From Micromussa lordhowensis (taxonomy: Eukaryota; Cnidaria; Anthozoa; Scleractinia; Lobophylliidae): a DNA stretch of 64,000 bases. Numbering within the stretch: the first letter of the stretch is position 1; each line of letters opens with the position of its first letter. The stretch lies in contig OZ026597.1 of assembly GCA_964020085.1 (NCBI GenBank), positions 21,269,021 through 21,333,020 on the forward strand. The letters run 5' to 3'. Under the pieces are notes generated by a model, which saw only the letters and a program-made list of their open reading frames with translations, did not search any database and was not told where the DNA came from. Made by a program: the position numbers and the translations under genes. Positions 41,898 through 55,421 of this stretch are shown here, in pieces.

Positions 41898-44800
41898 AAA
41901 GCTGGAAGTATATTCCCTAGACCAGTTAATGTCTCTTTAAAAAACGTTGTAAAGTCGGTACGAAATTTAGTATCTATAAGTATTGCCCTTCACCTGGGAC
42001 ACTTGGCATGCATATCCAAAATATTCAAAGTTTGTCAGCTTTTTAATAGTTTAACTGACCCTTGCTTGTAGTGGATCTTACTTCCGACTAGGTCCTGCAG
42101 CGCAGTGTCCATTTAGACCGAAAAGATAAATCCATCGCTCGCTTCATTGTGACTTATTTGTAAACTACAATGGAAAAGTTTACGTTTCCTTCAAGGTAAT
42201 TTTGTGTAGTGCAAAAAATATCGCCATGAACTACCGCTATTAAGGTTTGGGATACTCGTGTAAATTGCCATTTCTTCCTCTGTTTTCTTTCCTCATTCCT
42301 TACTTTCTTTTTTTCTTCCCATTTTTGTTTTAAGTGTTTTCTTTCGTTTTTTCTTTGTTTCTCTGTTTTTCGTTTGTTTGTTTTTTGCTCTATCATTAGT
42401 TTTTTTTTTCTTTAGTTTTTCACGTTCCTTCATTCTTGTCATTTGACCTTGGTTCTTTAGATAACTTTCATATCGGTCACGAACATTTAGCACACCGTGA
42501 TGACACCCACTGTATTGCCAACGGAATGGCCAGTCAATATCTGCTAAGCATGCTTGTGTTCCTGCATAACTCCAAGGCACGCATGTTTCGATATGAGAAA
42601 CATAGCCGAGTATTCACTTTCTCGTAGTGTACTACAAACGCACGGAAATACACCCATTGTAAGATCACAAGTAAGAATCCTCCATCCTTAAACTGAAATC
42701 CATAACAGGCAAGCTCAGAACGTATTTTATAAAGTTTTTGTTTCATTCGATATCAGTCGAGATTAACGCAGCTGATAACAAAGAATAAATTGTATGATTA
42801 TGTAATCAAATTCTCCTACCTAGTGGCATAACAAATGTATGTACACTAGTAAAGAGGACTTACATCTTGGCCAGTAAATAAGCAGTATTAGCCTACGAAT
42901 GCCATGTGATCGCCTCCCACGGTGTTGCCCCACCCCCACCCTCCCAAGAACAAAAGCTTTAAACGCGAAATAAGTAAAAAGAAAAGTAACCTCTGTTTTC
43001 TTTGTCAAGAAAATTAAAAAAGCAAATACTGCAAAGCAAAGCAAAGTTTATCAGAAAAGATTCAGTAAGATTTGGAGACAAAACCAAGCCGATATTTATT
43101 GAATTCTATCATGAACGTAAAACTTGCAGTCAATATAAGACGAAAGCAATACCTCACGACACTCAATTGATACTGATCCACCGCAAACAGTAAAACAATA
43201 TGGCGAAAAGAAACTCATTGCAAGAATAAAACAAGGGCTTAATATCTCTTAAAATCTCTTTCCACACTCAATGGTGATAGCCCGGTAACTTCTTAAGATG
43301 GTGTTATAAAAGCCCCACCGAGTTTGTAGTCACCTGGTGATGAACAATTTTGCTTTTGGAGAACCTCGATTTCTACGTTTTCATGATTTGATCCACTTTA
43401 CATTTGTCAGTACATACTTTTTATCCGATATCTTTTTTGTTTTAGAAAGCTTTCAAAGGCTATTAAAGCTCTTGAATTGATGCTTTCTTACATGCTTTCC
43501 ACCTTCCATATCCACTGTTCTATTATATAATAATTTTTGTTTCCTTTAATAAAGTTGTATCAAAATCTCTTTTAGCATGCGACTGTTAGCTAAAATTCTT
43601 TTTCAATTATTCTTATGATGTTAATAAAGAGAGTTTATGGAGATCAATATAAAAATCTTAGACAATTTAAAGAACCTAATCATGCTGTTTTTTCTTTCCA
43701 TTCACATGTGTTTAGTTCTACTCACAACAAAGGTTTTGCTGAATCGTTATAAACTGATATAGCTTGAATGAAACCCATTCATGTTGTAATTCATTATTGC
43801 TGTCAGTCTGGAGACATGTTGTTCTCGAATGTTTCTCCTTTCATTTGCTAAAATTGGATCTATATTAATTTGAACGTACAAAGTTGACCGTCCTTAAGGA
43901 TTACCCTTAGACAGACAGAATATTCCAGTGTTAAGGATATGTTTGGCGTGTATCCAAGCAGATGGAAAACTTGCCTTTGTTGTAAATGCCCCGAGGATTT
44001 AGATTAATTTGATTTTAAAGACATTTCAATCTTGACTGATCCGAAAAATCGTTTAAGAAGGCTTTTTGTTTTTTCTTGTTTTCATTTTCCTCTGGGATAA
44101 CTACATTTCAGTCACACTCTGGCTTTGGCGGAATCCAGGCTTAATTAATTCTTTTTTTACGCTTCTCGGTTGCTTTAGATTTAGCATGCATCAGCTAAAA
44201 ATTTAGATCGCATCACTAAGTATTTCTTTCAAATGCAACAGCTGCTATCACTAATTGCTATAGGAGGCGTAGAAAGAGGTGTGGACACTGATCTGTTTTA
44301 AAGTCTCGCATCAGTCGAATCAAACCGCCAGGTTGGAACAAAATTTTATGTATCACTAAGTTGCTTTTTCTTGTTAACGGAGAAAAGGAATCCTTGCGCT
44401 CAAGAAACACTACGCAGGATAATTATGCAAATATATAAGCTATCATCTCAGGGCATCAGAATTGTTCAAGAGTCTCTTAAGAGGCAATTTACAACTTCCC
44501 TCTTACTTGCCGTCTCGAGCGCGTGCAAACTCAAGAGAGTGCACATTCAATGGGTAATTGTTCCTCGTTCTAGTAAATCAATATGTTTTCACCAAGCAAA
44601 GAGGAAAGTCACTTAATATCTGTCAATGGAAAACGATGGAGAATTGAAACCATTTCAAGACAACAATGTCTCTTATTCGCGTCAAAAAGGGCTAAAAAAA
44701 TAAACAGTCTAGAAAATTGTTAGCCCTATACCTCTTCTCAGTACACTGAACACATTGATCCTTTAACTGGGTATTTAAAGCTAATTTCCTCGGCTAGAGA

Positions 44801-45307
44801 TCAACTCCTTTTGTGTACGGAGTATGTTGTTTGCAAATGTCCATTAAACAAGTACATTGTACTTACAATCGGTCTCCAAGCCGTGCTCGCGGGCGCCATA
44901 CGAAGCACGTGGCCTTTCCACCTGGTTAACAATAGCAATTGTGTTCGCCACGCGCAACATGTATCGTCGAAACAAAACCATCTAATAACGATTAATTACT
45001 TTCGCTTAATTATTCACAGTAAGTTTCTTGATGCTCGGGTAGAAATCCGCGGCAAATAAAACACTTTAGTCGACCTACCACCTGCCACACTTCGCGCGGG
45101 GGTGAGCTCTGATTGGCCTGTGACTGTCACGTGACAACACAATAAGTCAATTTTACTCAAAGTTTTGAATTCTGGGTTTTTGAATGTTCGCTCCTTGTCA
45201 GAACGCATTTGGTCATTGACTATGTGGAGTCGGCAAGCCAGATTTCGTCGAGAACGATCTGCACTTGCTGGTTGGAATTCCCCCTTGATGGGGCTTCGGC
45301 GAGCAGT
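41898..45307. other. Gene-poor region
   Basis: No gene supported. 42274-42420 is a strongly pyrimidine-rich tract; the lysine-rich minus-strand frame across it is a composition artefact. The remainder shows short accidental frames only. Confidence 0.4.
42274..42420 (+). repeat. Polypyrimidine tract
   Basis: About 150 bases of mostly T with interspersed C (blocks such as TTTCTTTCCTC and TTTTTTTTTTCTTTAG). Low-complexity DNA. Confidence 0.7.
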
Positions 45308-45657
45308 ATGTGGAATATACTGAATATTGTGTGTTTTTTGACGATTTACATTAATGGCAAGGCAGGTAAATTTGAACAGGGGATTTCTGGTCGATTTTTC
45401 TGGTGAGCGTGAGTGTACACCCAGTGTTGTTCATATCATAACCAGTGACCGGTATTTACTTGGTGTTTTTCCAGCCGCCGGACGCTACAAACGACTCAAG
45501 TCACGGGAGGGCCGAGTCAATAACTGTCCAACAAGACTCGCGCCGAGGGTTTTTGATTCCTACTGTACTAGTTCCAAATGTGAGAATGACAAAGCGTGCA
45601 AGGCAAACGAGATCTGCGTGTGCACAGAACACTGTGGTAAACTCTGCATAGACCCAA
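45308..45657 (+). CDS. Small secreted WAP-domain protein, 5' two exons
   Basis: Exon 1 (45308-45365) encodes a signal peptide, MWNILNIVCFLTIYINGKA, and ends in phase 1 at GCAG|GTAAAT. A 109-bp intron ends TTTTTCCAG (45474). Exon 2 (45475-45657) encodes a basic linker (AGRYKRLKSREGR) and then eight cysteines in the order NCP, YC, KC, AC, IC-V-C, HC, LC, ending CGKLCIDP. This is the four-disulfide-core (WAP) pattern, with C5 and C6 separated by one residue instead of adjacent. The exon ends A|GTAAGT, also phase 1, as is usual for extracellular modules. WAP proteins are often protease inhibitors or antimicrobials; which applies here is not known. At least one 3' exon must follow. A possible one starts at 49231 (phase 1, about 21 codons to TAA, two cysteines). 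Confidence comes from matching phases, splice sites and cysteines. Confidence 0.65.
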
Positions 45658-48600
45658 GTAAGTCAAAATACTCAGTTTTGTAAACCTGTAAAAATTCACT
45701 CGATCGCTCGCTGACCGCGCATCGCCTACGCGTTTTTTTTGTCATCCAGTTTCTGTATGCATTCAGGAAGAAATCATGCATATACGGTGTAGAGTCAACT
45801 CATTTTGGACGAGTTAGCTTTGCCTTATCAGCTTGATAAATTAATATTTTACCAGTGCGTACGCCGAGTAAAACCATCTCGTGCTCAATGATGGGACGTC
45901 GCGTCATCTCAATCTGCTCATCAATCGATTAAATCTAAGCTACGATTTTCTTGCCAATCCAAGAAACGCGAAATTAATAAACGTTGACGTTTATTCTTGT
46001 CTCTTTCTGGATCGTTAACTTGCACAGTACTAAAGGTGTTATTCGGTAAATAGCTCAAGTGGAAAGGCATCCGATGGATTTGTCTTTACATTTGCAGTTT
46101 AACCTCATTACTGCGATTTCAAGGAATAACCCAGCGATCGTTACACAATCAGCCATAGTTGCCCGGTTATTCTGTCTCACTAGCTCCTACGCACAGATAA
46201 ACGGCAGCTATTTTTACCTTTCTCTCCCGAGATCATTATCACCAGTAAGATAGTGTTGTATGATCTGTTGTGATTCAATGAATGAATGAATGAGTGGATC
46301 AATGGAACTTCGTTTGAGTCTTATTTTAATTTTGTTCGTCGTTTAAAATACACCTGTTAATCTGCCGCAATGACCGCGACTTTTCGATTTCACTTTGCAC
46401 CAATTGCCGCAAGCCATTTACGTTTAATATTCCACTCGCTATCTGACAAGATTGTATTGCCGGCGATTGGAAATTACTACTGATAAACATGACTCGCGAC
46501 CTGAGAGTAAAGCGACACCTCTTTCGTCCGAATCACTCCGAGTATATTTCCTTTTCTTGTCAAAAAGATAGAATCTTTATGTAAAAGGTTCAAGATTTTA
46601 TGGCAAAGCTGACTCTTGATCTTTCAGTCAAACGACACAAGAAAATGATCACAAAAGCTGCTTGATTGATAATTATTCATTAGCTGTGAGCTGGTTCCCG
46701 CGAATTCTCTTGTTATCAACAGCTGTTCCCAAACCAATGTTTTCCCTACAAGACTAAAAGATATTTAAATTTTGTCTGTGTGTAGAGTGGCGCCCCCTCA
46801 ACTCGCACATTGAGGGCTTGTGTAGGCCGTTTAAAACCAGCCTTTGTATCGTTTTGACATAAAACCAGCTTAAATTTGACGTTTGGCACGTGTACGCACG
46901 CGTCTATTTAAATAATACGCATATTTCTTTTTGATAACTTTCAACTAAAATTGAATTCTGGTCCTTGACGCTAATTCGTCAACTCCCTTAAACTTCCTTA
47001 AACGTGTAAATCTCTTTAGTGAAGTTTAGCTGATTGAGCTACCGCAAGTTTTAAACAAAATTCTTTTGAAAATTATTTACTCGTGCTGATTTCTCCTCGC
47101 TTGTGCCCGCCCGTAGCCGATTTGTTTAGTAATTTTGACGTGAACGCTAAATACCATTTTATTGTCATTTGTCATACAGCCATATACTCTCTTCCGAGAC
47201 AAAAAAATCGCGACCTATTCGGGCATGTGTTACTTTGAAAAGTCGAAAGCAGAACTCTTTTCTTTCTCAGTTTGTTCTATGGAAACCATTGTGGAAGCTG
47301 TGAAAAGAATAAGACTCGTTTTATATGCGAACTAATTTACCGGAACAAAAGAGATTTCTTCCTTGATCTGCGCGCGGCGTTAGATTCAAACTTTGTCAGC
47401 CGCTTTAACAACTGGATCGTTCCAAAGCAAACACAGTACATCGTAGATTTTTTCTGTTGTACCACTGATGAAGTTCAATATTTTCGTCTCGGTAACTGAA
47501 ATTGAGCTGGCACATGTAAATAAGGACAGCTAATTTTCTCTTTTGTATTTCTTTCGTTACATGTTCTTTGTTGTAGCTCCGTAGATCTTTGATGGGTTTT
47601 AAGACTTGGCAGCGTTACGCGTGAAATTTGCTGAATTCACACACATTACTTTCGCAACATTGCTCTCAACATTTTCTGTCTATTATACATTTCTCGCAAA
47701 AAAGTTAGATGAGCGAAAGTTTAGTCTTCCATTTGATTCCCAGAAAGAGAAAAAAAGCATTGTTCCAACATATTCAAGGATCAAAAATGTTTACCTATGG
47801 GGTGCGATATGTTTGCATAAAAATGAAAACAGCCACAGTATTTAATGAGAAATGCTTTTCATAAAATTGAAAGCCGTTATTAAAAAGGACTAAGCATTGT
47901 TCTAATTATAGATGAATTGTCATGGAATTGAGTTCAGCCTGCTTCACAAAAACAAGAAATCGCTTGCACGCCTGAGATTTGCTCAGACAGAATCTTGCGT
48001 AGCGGTGTCCACGCTTGAAACAAAATTTGTTGTTTTTTTTTCGGTTGCAAATAACATCTGGATCCGCATATAGCTCGAGAGCGCAGCGAGAGGTCATGAC
48101 GAATTATGATTTGATGTAAAAAGAATGAGCCTTGTGGCATCCATTGTTATCGGACTTGTCAAAGCGCGTTTTGAGGTGTGCCTGATTTCCATGAAAATCG
48201 CTTGCGCACAAAGAGATCACCGGCTTAAGTAACGTTTCTTTGTCGATTATTCCTTTAATGTGCACCTTGTCATCGCTCTAGCAGTTCGTGTCTAAAAGAA
48301 CCGAAATCCGCCATGTTACAAGGCTTATAGACGGCTATTTTAGTCATTAAAATCCGAACCCAGCCGCCGCGACCTTATTTCAACAGTTGCGACCGACTAA
48401 GCATATTAACATAATAGGATATTTACTCCTCACACGAGATTTTGTCTGTTTAGATCAACAAATAGATGGAGTTTAGTTGCGACAAAGATAAATATAAAGA
48501 ATACAGGGATCAAATAAAGAAAATATTTATTCACTCGTGGAATTTTCAAGAATATGACTATTTGTTTTCTTGGCCTTGAAAGATTAAGCTTTAGAATAAT

Positions 48601-51600
48601 AGATTGCCTTTCTAGTAACTTCTGCTAAAAGCTTTCCGTGAAAAACGTTCTGCTCTGCCAAATGTCGTTGCTGATGATTCGATTTCCTTGGAACGAGCAG
48701 AGAGGAATACAGGTCACTACAAGCGATCTTGGTAAAATACCATGCATAGGCTTGATCTTTGAGGAATGGAAAAAATTAAATCAATGTTCAACCTTTTACA
48801 TAAAGAACTTTCGCAGTTGTATGAATTACTTGTCTCTCTTTGTATGGGTTACTTGTTCCGCTTTCAGTATGAGTTACTTGTCTCGGCTACAACATCCGCA
48901 TCTTACGACATCCTCCACAGCTCATTTCACTTTCGAACCATTTTGTAACATTGACCTTGTTTTCAGTATTTCCTGTTGTCCTGCTACAGCAGACAAAGGA
49001 GTTCTTTTCTATGGCAATTATCCACATGCTACTCAATTCCACGTGGGGACGAACAACAGCCATGCTTTTAATCAGTTCAATTCTTGAAATTGTCTGAGTT
49101 TAACTCTTGCAACATACGTCGTACTTTCTTTAATTTCTTTTGAATCTTTTCCAAATAACAACGGGGTCGGAACTTTGGTAACTGTAGTTTCGATTAATTA
49201 TGATAGCATGTTGAAAGACTGAACTGTCAGGTGCGGGCAAATGTGTGTATATGGAGGCCAAACAACCACAGAATTACTGGTGTGTTCTGCCATCTTAATG
49301 GGGCTGATAGTTGTAGACAGATAACCCTATGGCTTAGATCGTTATGGAAACCTGTTATCTGTAGGGAGACAGAAAGCCAGGCTGGACTGATACATGCTTG
49401 TGTTTTCGGCGAGGTCCAAGGTCTTTAATCCGCCGTGCCGACAAAAGATTCACGACTGCGGTCATTATGGCTTCTTAATTCTTGGATACTGTGGCAAAAC
49501 GAAAAAAAAAAAACACTGAACAACTTCGAAATGTAAACCGATTGGTTTAAATTAAAAATTGGCTTTCGCTGTTTTCGGGAAAGGTTTCTAAAGGCTAGTA
49601 TTGAGAAGTAAAACTAATAAAAAACCAACATGCTTAAAGTATGACAATTTGATTGAAAGTGATCATAATACTGATTACATGACGTTAAAACCGTTCAATT
49701 CTTTCTGACTAATTTCGACTTCAATGCTCATTAATTGGTCTGCTCTGTATATACTAACAGTAACCATTGATCGCATTTCCACTCACACTTGTGAATTATA
49801 CATCGGAACACTAGAGGTCAACAATTTTCTTATCAGTTGTGCTCCTTTTCGTTCAATGTCTTACTTGTTTTAATTAATTGATGCACTGGAAACTCCTTTT
49901 GCGATAAAGCAATTTGTTCGCCAGCTAACACATGTTAGTAGATGTCTGAATGCAGGCCTTTTAGATTAGTCTGTCGAGAGGATTTTTTTGCGACAGTACA
50001 TCCGATATCCGAAAAGAGATAACGCGATTTCCGCCTCCTTTCTGGCTGTGCTGTGTATCAGACAGCAGCTAAGAAGCTTCCACTGAAAGCATTCAAGACT
50101 CTGCGTGTTCGAGCAAAAGAATCGAAAGAATGAAGTAAATAAACAATAGTTCAACTGAAAGAGAGGATAGCTGGAAAAAAGCTTTGATTACGATATATAA
50201 ATCATGATGGTTAATCCCGTAAAGAATGTAAACGAATTAGCCTTAACTCTAACTCTCTGAAGGACGGACTCGAGCATCGTAGCATCTCAGTTTCAACTCA
50301 TTATCAAAGAAATTGTGGAGAATTTTAGAGCGCCTGGTTTAAAGTGAGAAAGCTGACCTCAACGACTTTTGGCTCCAAAAATCATCAGACTAGGCTACCA
50401 ATGCTTGCAATGTTTATAATGATGAAAGCTTTCTTTCGAGAGCTTCCAAAAATAAATGCTCTAGACTGTACAGCCAGAGATAAACATTTAGAAAACGAAA
50501 AAAAACTCAAAAACGGGGGGAAATATTGGGAAACTGAATGCACGCATGCGCCACTGAACCAAAGAAAACGATGCCAAACTGAAAGTTTCTTCCCAAAAAC
50601 ATTTTCGCGACAGAAAATCTCCCAGTCTTTGACAACCTTGTTGTTTTCCCTTCCCTCGGTCTTCGCTGCAAAGTTATTAACCTTTACTAGATAAGAATAT
50701 TAATTCTCCAAGCCGATTGTCTTTAGCTTTATGTTAGTTCACTGATGTGGCGATAGGATGAAATCAACGAAATTCGACCAATAATGTGTAGTACACACTA
50801 GCGACAGATGAAGGAAGTTATGTCGTTATTTTTGCAGTGTGAACATCCTGACATAATAGCAACATAATAGCATGAACATAACGACAAAAGGGAAAAAAAA
50901 ACCTTTTTTTTTTCGTTCAGTCTTGATGTCGATGCTCACATTACCGACATAGGCAATTATGTAGTTATGTCATTATGTCGCTGTTGTGGACTAGGTCTAA
51001 CTGAATGGAACTAGCACTGAATCAAGATCAATGTGTAATTAGATGCCGATTTGTGCCGGGAGAGTCTCGATGTGTGGAGATTTCGCTAAGTACGTGTCTT
51101 GTCCATAAACCTATCTGAGGGAATGAGCTTCTTAATTGTCTATTCGCTGTAGCATTGTTTGCAAACTTATCAAAATTGAAAGTAAACGAAGTTGGGGGTT
51201 GGTCTTTTTATCTAGGCGTGATTCTTTTATGACTTTATTTTCATTTTTTTCAGTTTACTTGCCTGTGAGTCGCATAAAGTAACTGTTATTCGATATCGTT
51301 TATCATGAATTATATAATCCATCAAATATTTTCGCTCCCGCGCAATTGGTCTAGACGCGTCACGTGACTGAATATGCCCGGCTGATATTCCAGAATTTTC
51401 AAAACTGCGCGTGTTGCGGAAATAGTTGATGGACAACAAACCCAATAGGCTCCGTTTCGCGCAAAAATATCCTCGTATATTTGTCCTTGGACGTTATCTG
51501 TTCTTCAAAGTTCGCAGTTGTCCCCGAGCAACGCTCTCGGAAAAACTGTTCGTTTCTGAAGTAAACTGCAGTTGTGTAACTTCGGTAAACCCAAGGTTTT

Positions 51601-54600
51601 CCAGCTAGGCAAAAGAACTACGTTGACTTTATTTTTTTCTATATACATTTCAACTTATACTGTAACTTCAAAGCAGTGAATGATTTCCCCCTTGGCTTCC
51701 CCTTTAGCCCCGAAATTCTAATACTTTTTTTCAATTTAGTGATTTTCTGATTCTTGTTTGTATATTTTCGTGTTTCTTAGCAATACCTCTCTCGATACCT
51801 CTCGCTCTCTCAATACCTCTCAAGACGTTGTATTTCGACAGTAAACTGACAATCCCCTATATCGATAACTAAGGGAACCAAATTTTGCTTGAATCTGTTT
51901 TCCGAATCGATATTACAAACATTGACGAAAATAGAGAATACGTACAATATATATTAGGAATCACGTGACACTCGATTTGCATTACTTTACGAAGTATGTT
52001 TGATGGTGAAGAGTGGAAGCCGTCTAAATCAAATGTTTTGATTGTGTCAGCTTATTAAGGTGACTATGAAATGATTAAAAGTGAAATCAGTGAAAACTTT
52101 GTAGCGTGTGCTTTGATATTAAGCGCAGGTATGTTCCGCTTTTGAAATTGAGATAAGCGCGTTCAAGGGCCACTGTCAGAGAGGAATACTGTAATTTGCA
52201 ATAATTAAAAAATAAGCTTAATGACTTGAACGGAAACAATTTATGATCGCTTTAGTAAGTTTAGACTGCCCTATATTGACAGTGAGGCCGACAAAGTTTC
52301 CCAAAAAAGAACCATAAAGGAAGCGAAGGGAGTTAAAGAGCGTTTGTGTTCCTAAAACAAACCTACTCACTGCTGATGTGATTGACCACTGTCATTCACC
52401 ACTCCTGCTCGCTCGCCTGATTGATTGGTTCTTGTAATGGAGTGGCTTCCGCGACGAGAAGTGGCTTCCTGCAAAGTGGTTTTTGCACTCTGTTTAATAT
52501 ATTGGAATCATAAATTTTGGATTTGTTTTTGTGGTAACCAAGCACGTTTTGTAATGTTATATGTTTTAAGATGCTGGATGACTTAAGTTGCACTTGAGGC
52601 AACGACAACACCGTCCAGAGACGTTTCCTTCACAAAACTCAATGTGAAAAGACAAAAATCGCTTAATAAGTCGAAATAAACGAGAGAATTATCCTAATTA
52701 GCAGTTTAGTCATGCTCAATTGTTTATTTGAAAAGGGGTAGCGGCAGACGAACAATCAAAATTATGTTGATGAGTGACACATTTTAACAAACTAAGGTTG
52801 GCTTTACGCAGGCGGCTCTTACAAGTCCGACAGTTTGGGGGTGTTTTGAACTTAAAGACTGTCAGGGTTTTCTACAAGCTTCAGTTACTAGCAATAAATA
52901 CGTCATAAATCATGAACTGACAAGTGATGCTTATATCTGCTTATAGTCTTGGTATACAGACTGGCGAAAAAAAAAGAATGCATTATTTATTTCCCCGTCA
53001 ATAGAACAATAGCTGACGATGCAATTCATTAGTCAAAGCCCAACAAGATGCGTAATAAAAAAAGTAAACAAAATATATCATAACTGCATGAGAATCTCTA
53101 ATCAGTTATGGCAAAGACCAAAGAGTGTCGTGGCATCTCACTTGCTTGATGGTATTGACGATAAAACGTTTCGTGAACGTGCAATAAAAGCTTGCGTCAT
53201 CCACTTGTGTTACCCCTGGGCTCTCAACGGTCACCAGCAGTATTACCGTTAACAAACAATATTACGACCACAATGGCATGCGATCAACGGGCACGCAACC
53301 CCTCTAGTTTCCCGCTGAACCTATACAAATAAAGGCTTGCTACTTTGCGAGATCAAAGACGAGACCGATCTTCCCTATTGACAAAACATGAACATTGACG
53401 ATGCCAAAAATAAACAAAATCTCATTTTTAGCGCAGTTTCCGAAAGAAATCCAGCCGGCAAAATGGGCTGGGAAAGTAGAGAGGGTGCCGCTAAAAAGGC
53501 TTGTGACGCCTTGATGCATTTCCTTTTGAAGAGGTTGTTGAAACGATTGTTTATTGGGAAGGTATTTTGTTGTTTCATTACGCCACCTGCCGCAAGTGAA
53601 GGGTAACGAATAGATGAATATTTTAAATTTGGAAGCAGTTGAACACGCCTTGTCGGAATGTATTCAATTGTTAATTGAATTTGATTTTTGGAGGGAAAAT
53701 GTTCCGCACAAGAAGTCTGAACAAACGAGATATGACTCAACAACTCGTGCGGACCGGCTGCATGCAGTAAAAAAAAAAAACACACAAATAAATGTTTTGA
53801 ATTTGTAAGGGAAACAACTATCCAATACTGTTAGCTGCCGATATACCTGTTGTGCGAATGTTTCCACTTTAACTGAATCATTAAGTTAAGAAAAGCTTTT
53901 TAGCAAAGCTCTACTATATGCTTACCGGCTTAGCAAAAAAGTGCGTTTGCAAATTCCATATAAATATTGAAATTCTATTTGTATGTTTTACAAAATCTAG
54001 TCATAAAATTCACGTAGATTAGCTAGCTTAACGTGTAGCTGCATTCTTGGTCGACTATTAGCAGGGATCAGTTTTGCTTCCGTAGTCAGTTTCGCAGCAC
54101 TTAAAAAAAACCCTTGAGGTTGCTCGGCTGGTTTGTTAGTGTTCGACTAAAAACCAATAACTCTTTCTGAAACCTTAACTGACGTACCTTCATCAGCTTG
54201 ACTCGTCAGATTCGATGCTCACAAAATGAATAAGAGCTCTTTAGATTTGAATTGGCTTGGCTTGAAAAGTCATCCATCCTGATAGAACTCACAAATGGCT
54301 TCTCTGATGGTGCTTGTCACATCACTAAAAAGGTGCAATTTACGCTTTTAAAATCCTGTTCTTGGAGGCTTATGCCCTCCTTAAGAAAAGAAAGCGTGTA
54401 ACAGCTTGTACCTTTATTTGAACCAGCCTGTCGACAGCGAGTCGCCGGTTTTCAGTCTTTACGCGCGTACTGTATGAGCGGGTTTATTGTTTAACGTTAT
54501 TTCACCTGATGGTCATTTGTACACTTTTGGCTTTTGCCATTTAGCCGGCCATGGATACAACGTGTTTATCATTCTATATTGTTAAGTTAATTCCACTGGC

Positions 54601-55413
54601 CTTCATTAGCCAGCAGGAGAAACACTTGTACTCCCTGGAGATAACGAAACTCTTGTTTATGGAAAGAACATGGTGCCCTCCTATTGGCCGCGATCGAGTG
54701 TTCTTTGAATTGATCATGTGTTCCATTGTTTGGCGCACGATGCCGCTTGTCGAAACACCTTTTTGTGTGTCTTTAAAGCAACTTTTAAGCTTTTCTTCTC
54801 TTATGGAAACATTTTAGAAAAAGGATGTACCAGCCTCTACAGCGATACAGATTGAAAAGAATAGATTTCGAAAACATACCGTTCCTCTGCGTTCTCCGTT
54901 AATTTCGAATTCCGTTCCCTCGGGCGAGACTATCATAAACTTTAAATTAAGAATGCATGATCGAAGACAGTCATAAAACTGGTGTTGAGAAGGTGTAAGA
55001 AGTAACCAATTTCACAATGCAAAATGGCATCACATTACGTCAATAAACTAAAACAATGAGCAAGTATATTTGGGACTGAAGAAAATTAGTCCGCAGAACA
55101 AAGTGTAACAAAAGATTTATTAGGTCTGATAATTAAGTACAATGCTACTACAGAGGGCAGTCGTTTTTAATTTCAAGTCCTGCCTGAACTTGTTAACGCC
55201 ATCTTGTAGCCCTGGGCTGTGTTCCGGGTGTGTTGAGCATTCGATGATTAGTCGTCCGAAAAAATAAAGAGTTCTTCAGTGTTGTTTTGGCGGGTGGATC
55301 AGGAAGAAGTGTTGAAAAGCACATGGTTTTTTCAGTGAGGAATCCAAAACGCGCGTACTATTTGACAATTATGACACCCGAAACACCCTTTCGAAGCTGA
55401 CGTTCTTTCGACA
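45658..55413. other. Long gene-poor region between the WAP and Notch-like genes
   Basis: The 3' exon(s) of the WAP gene should lie at the left end. No other gene could be supported. Small repeats seen: GAAT tandem at 46277-46292, AATACCTCTC units at 51780-51826, a weak inverted repeat with GTTATGTCG/CGACATAA motifs at about 50797-50990, and A or T runs. Open frames of 60-150 codons (48638-49087, 50344-50694, 54551-54817) show no motif or splice context. Confidence 0.4.
49231..49298 (+). other. Candidate last exon of the WAP gene
   Basis: After GAACTGTCAG (49221-49230) the sequence in phase 1 reads AGKCVYMEAKQPQNYWCVLP, then Ser and TAA. It fits the phase of the WAP donor at 45657, but the 3.6-kb distance and small size make this only a possibility. 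Confidence 0.25.
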
Positions 55414-55421
55414 CGTGGGAA
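55414..55421 (+). promoter_or_regulatory. Putative CSL/Su(H) site 1
   Basis: Exact CGTGGGAA, the consensus of the Notch nuclear effector CSL (RBPJ, Su(H)), about 2.06 kb upstream of the Notch-like start codon. Confidence 0.45.

Noticed and set aside
42154..42580. Lysine/glutamate-rich minus-strand proteins
   Set aside because: They are translations of a polypyrimidine tract; no splice site, motif or start context supports them.
48638..49087. 149-codon plus-strand frame
   Set aside because: No good start, domain or splice context; part of it is a short TGARTTACTTGTCTC-like repetition.
53388..53606. 72-codon frame starting with ATG
   Set aside because: No homology, splice sites or conserved composition to support a small gene.
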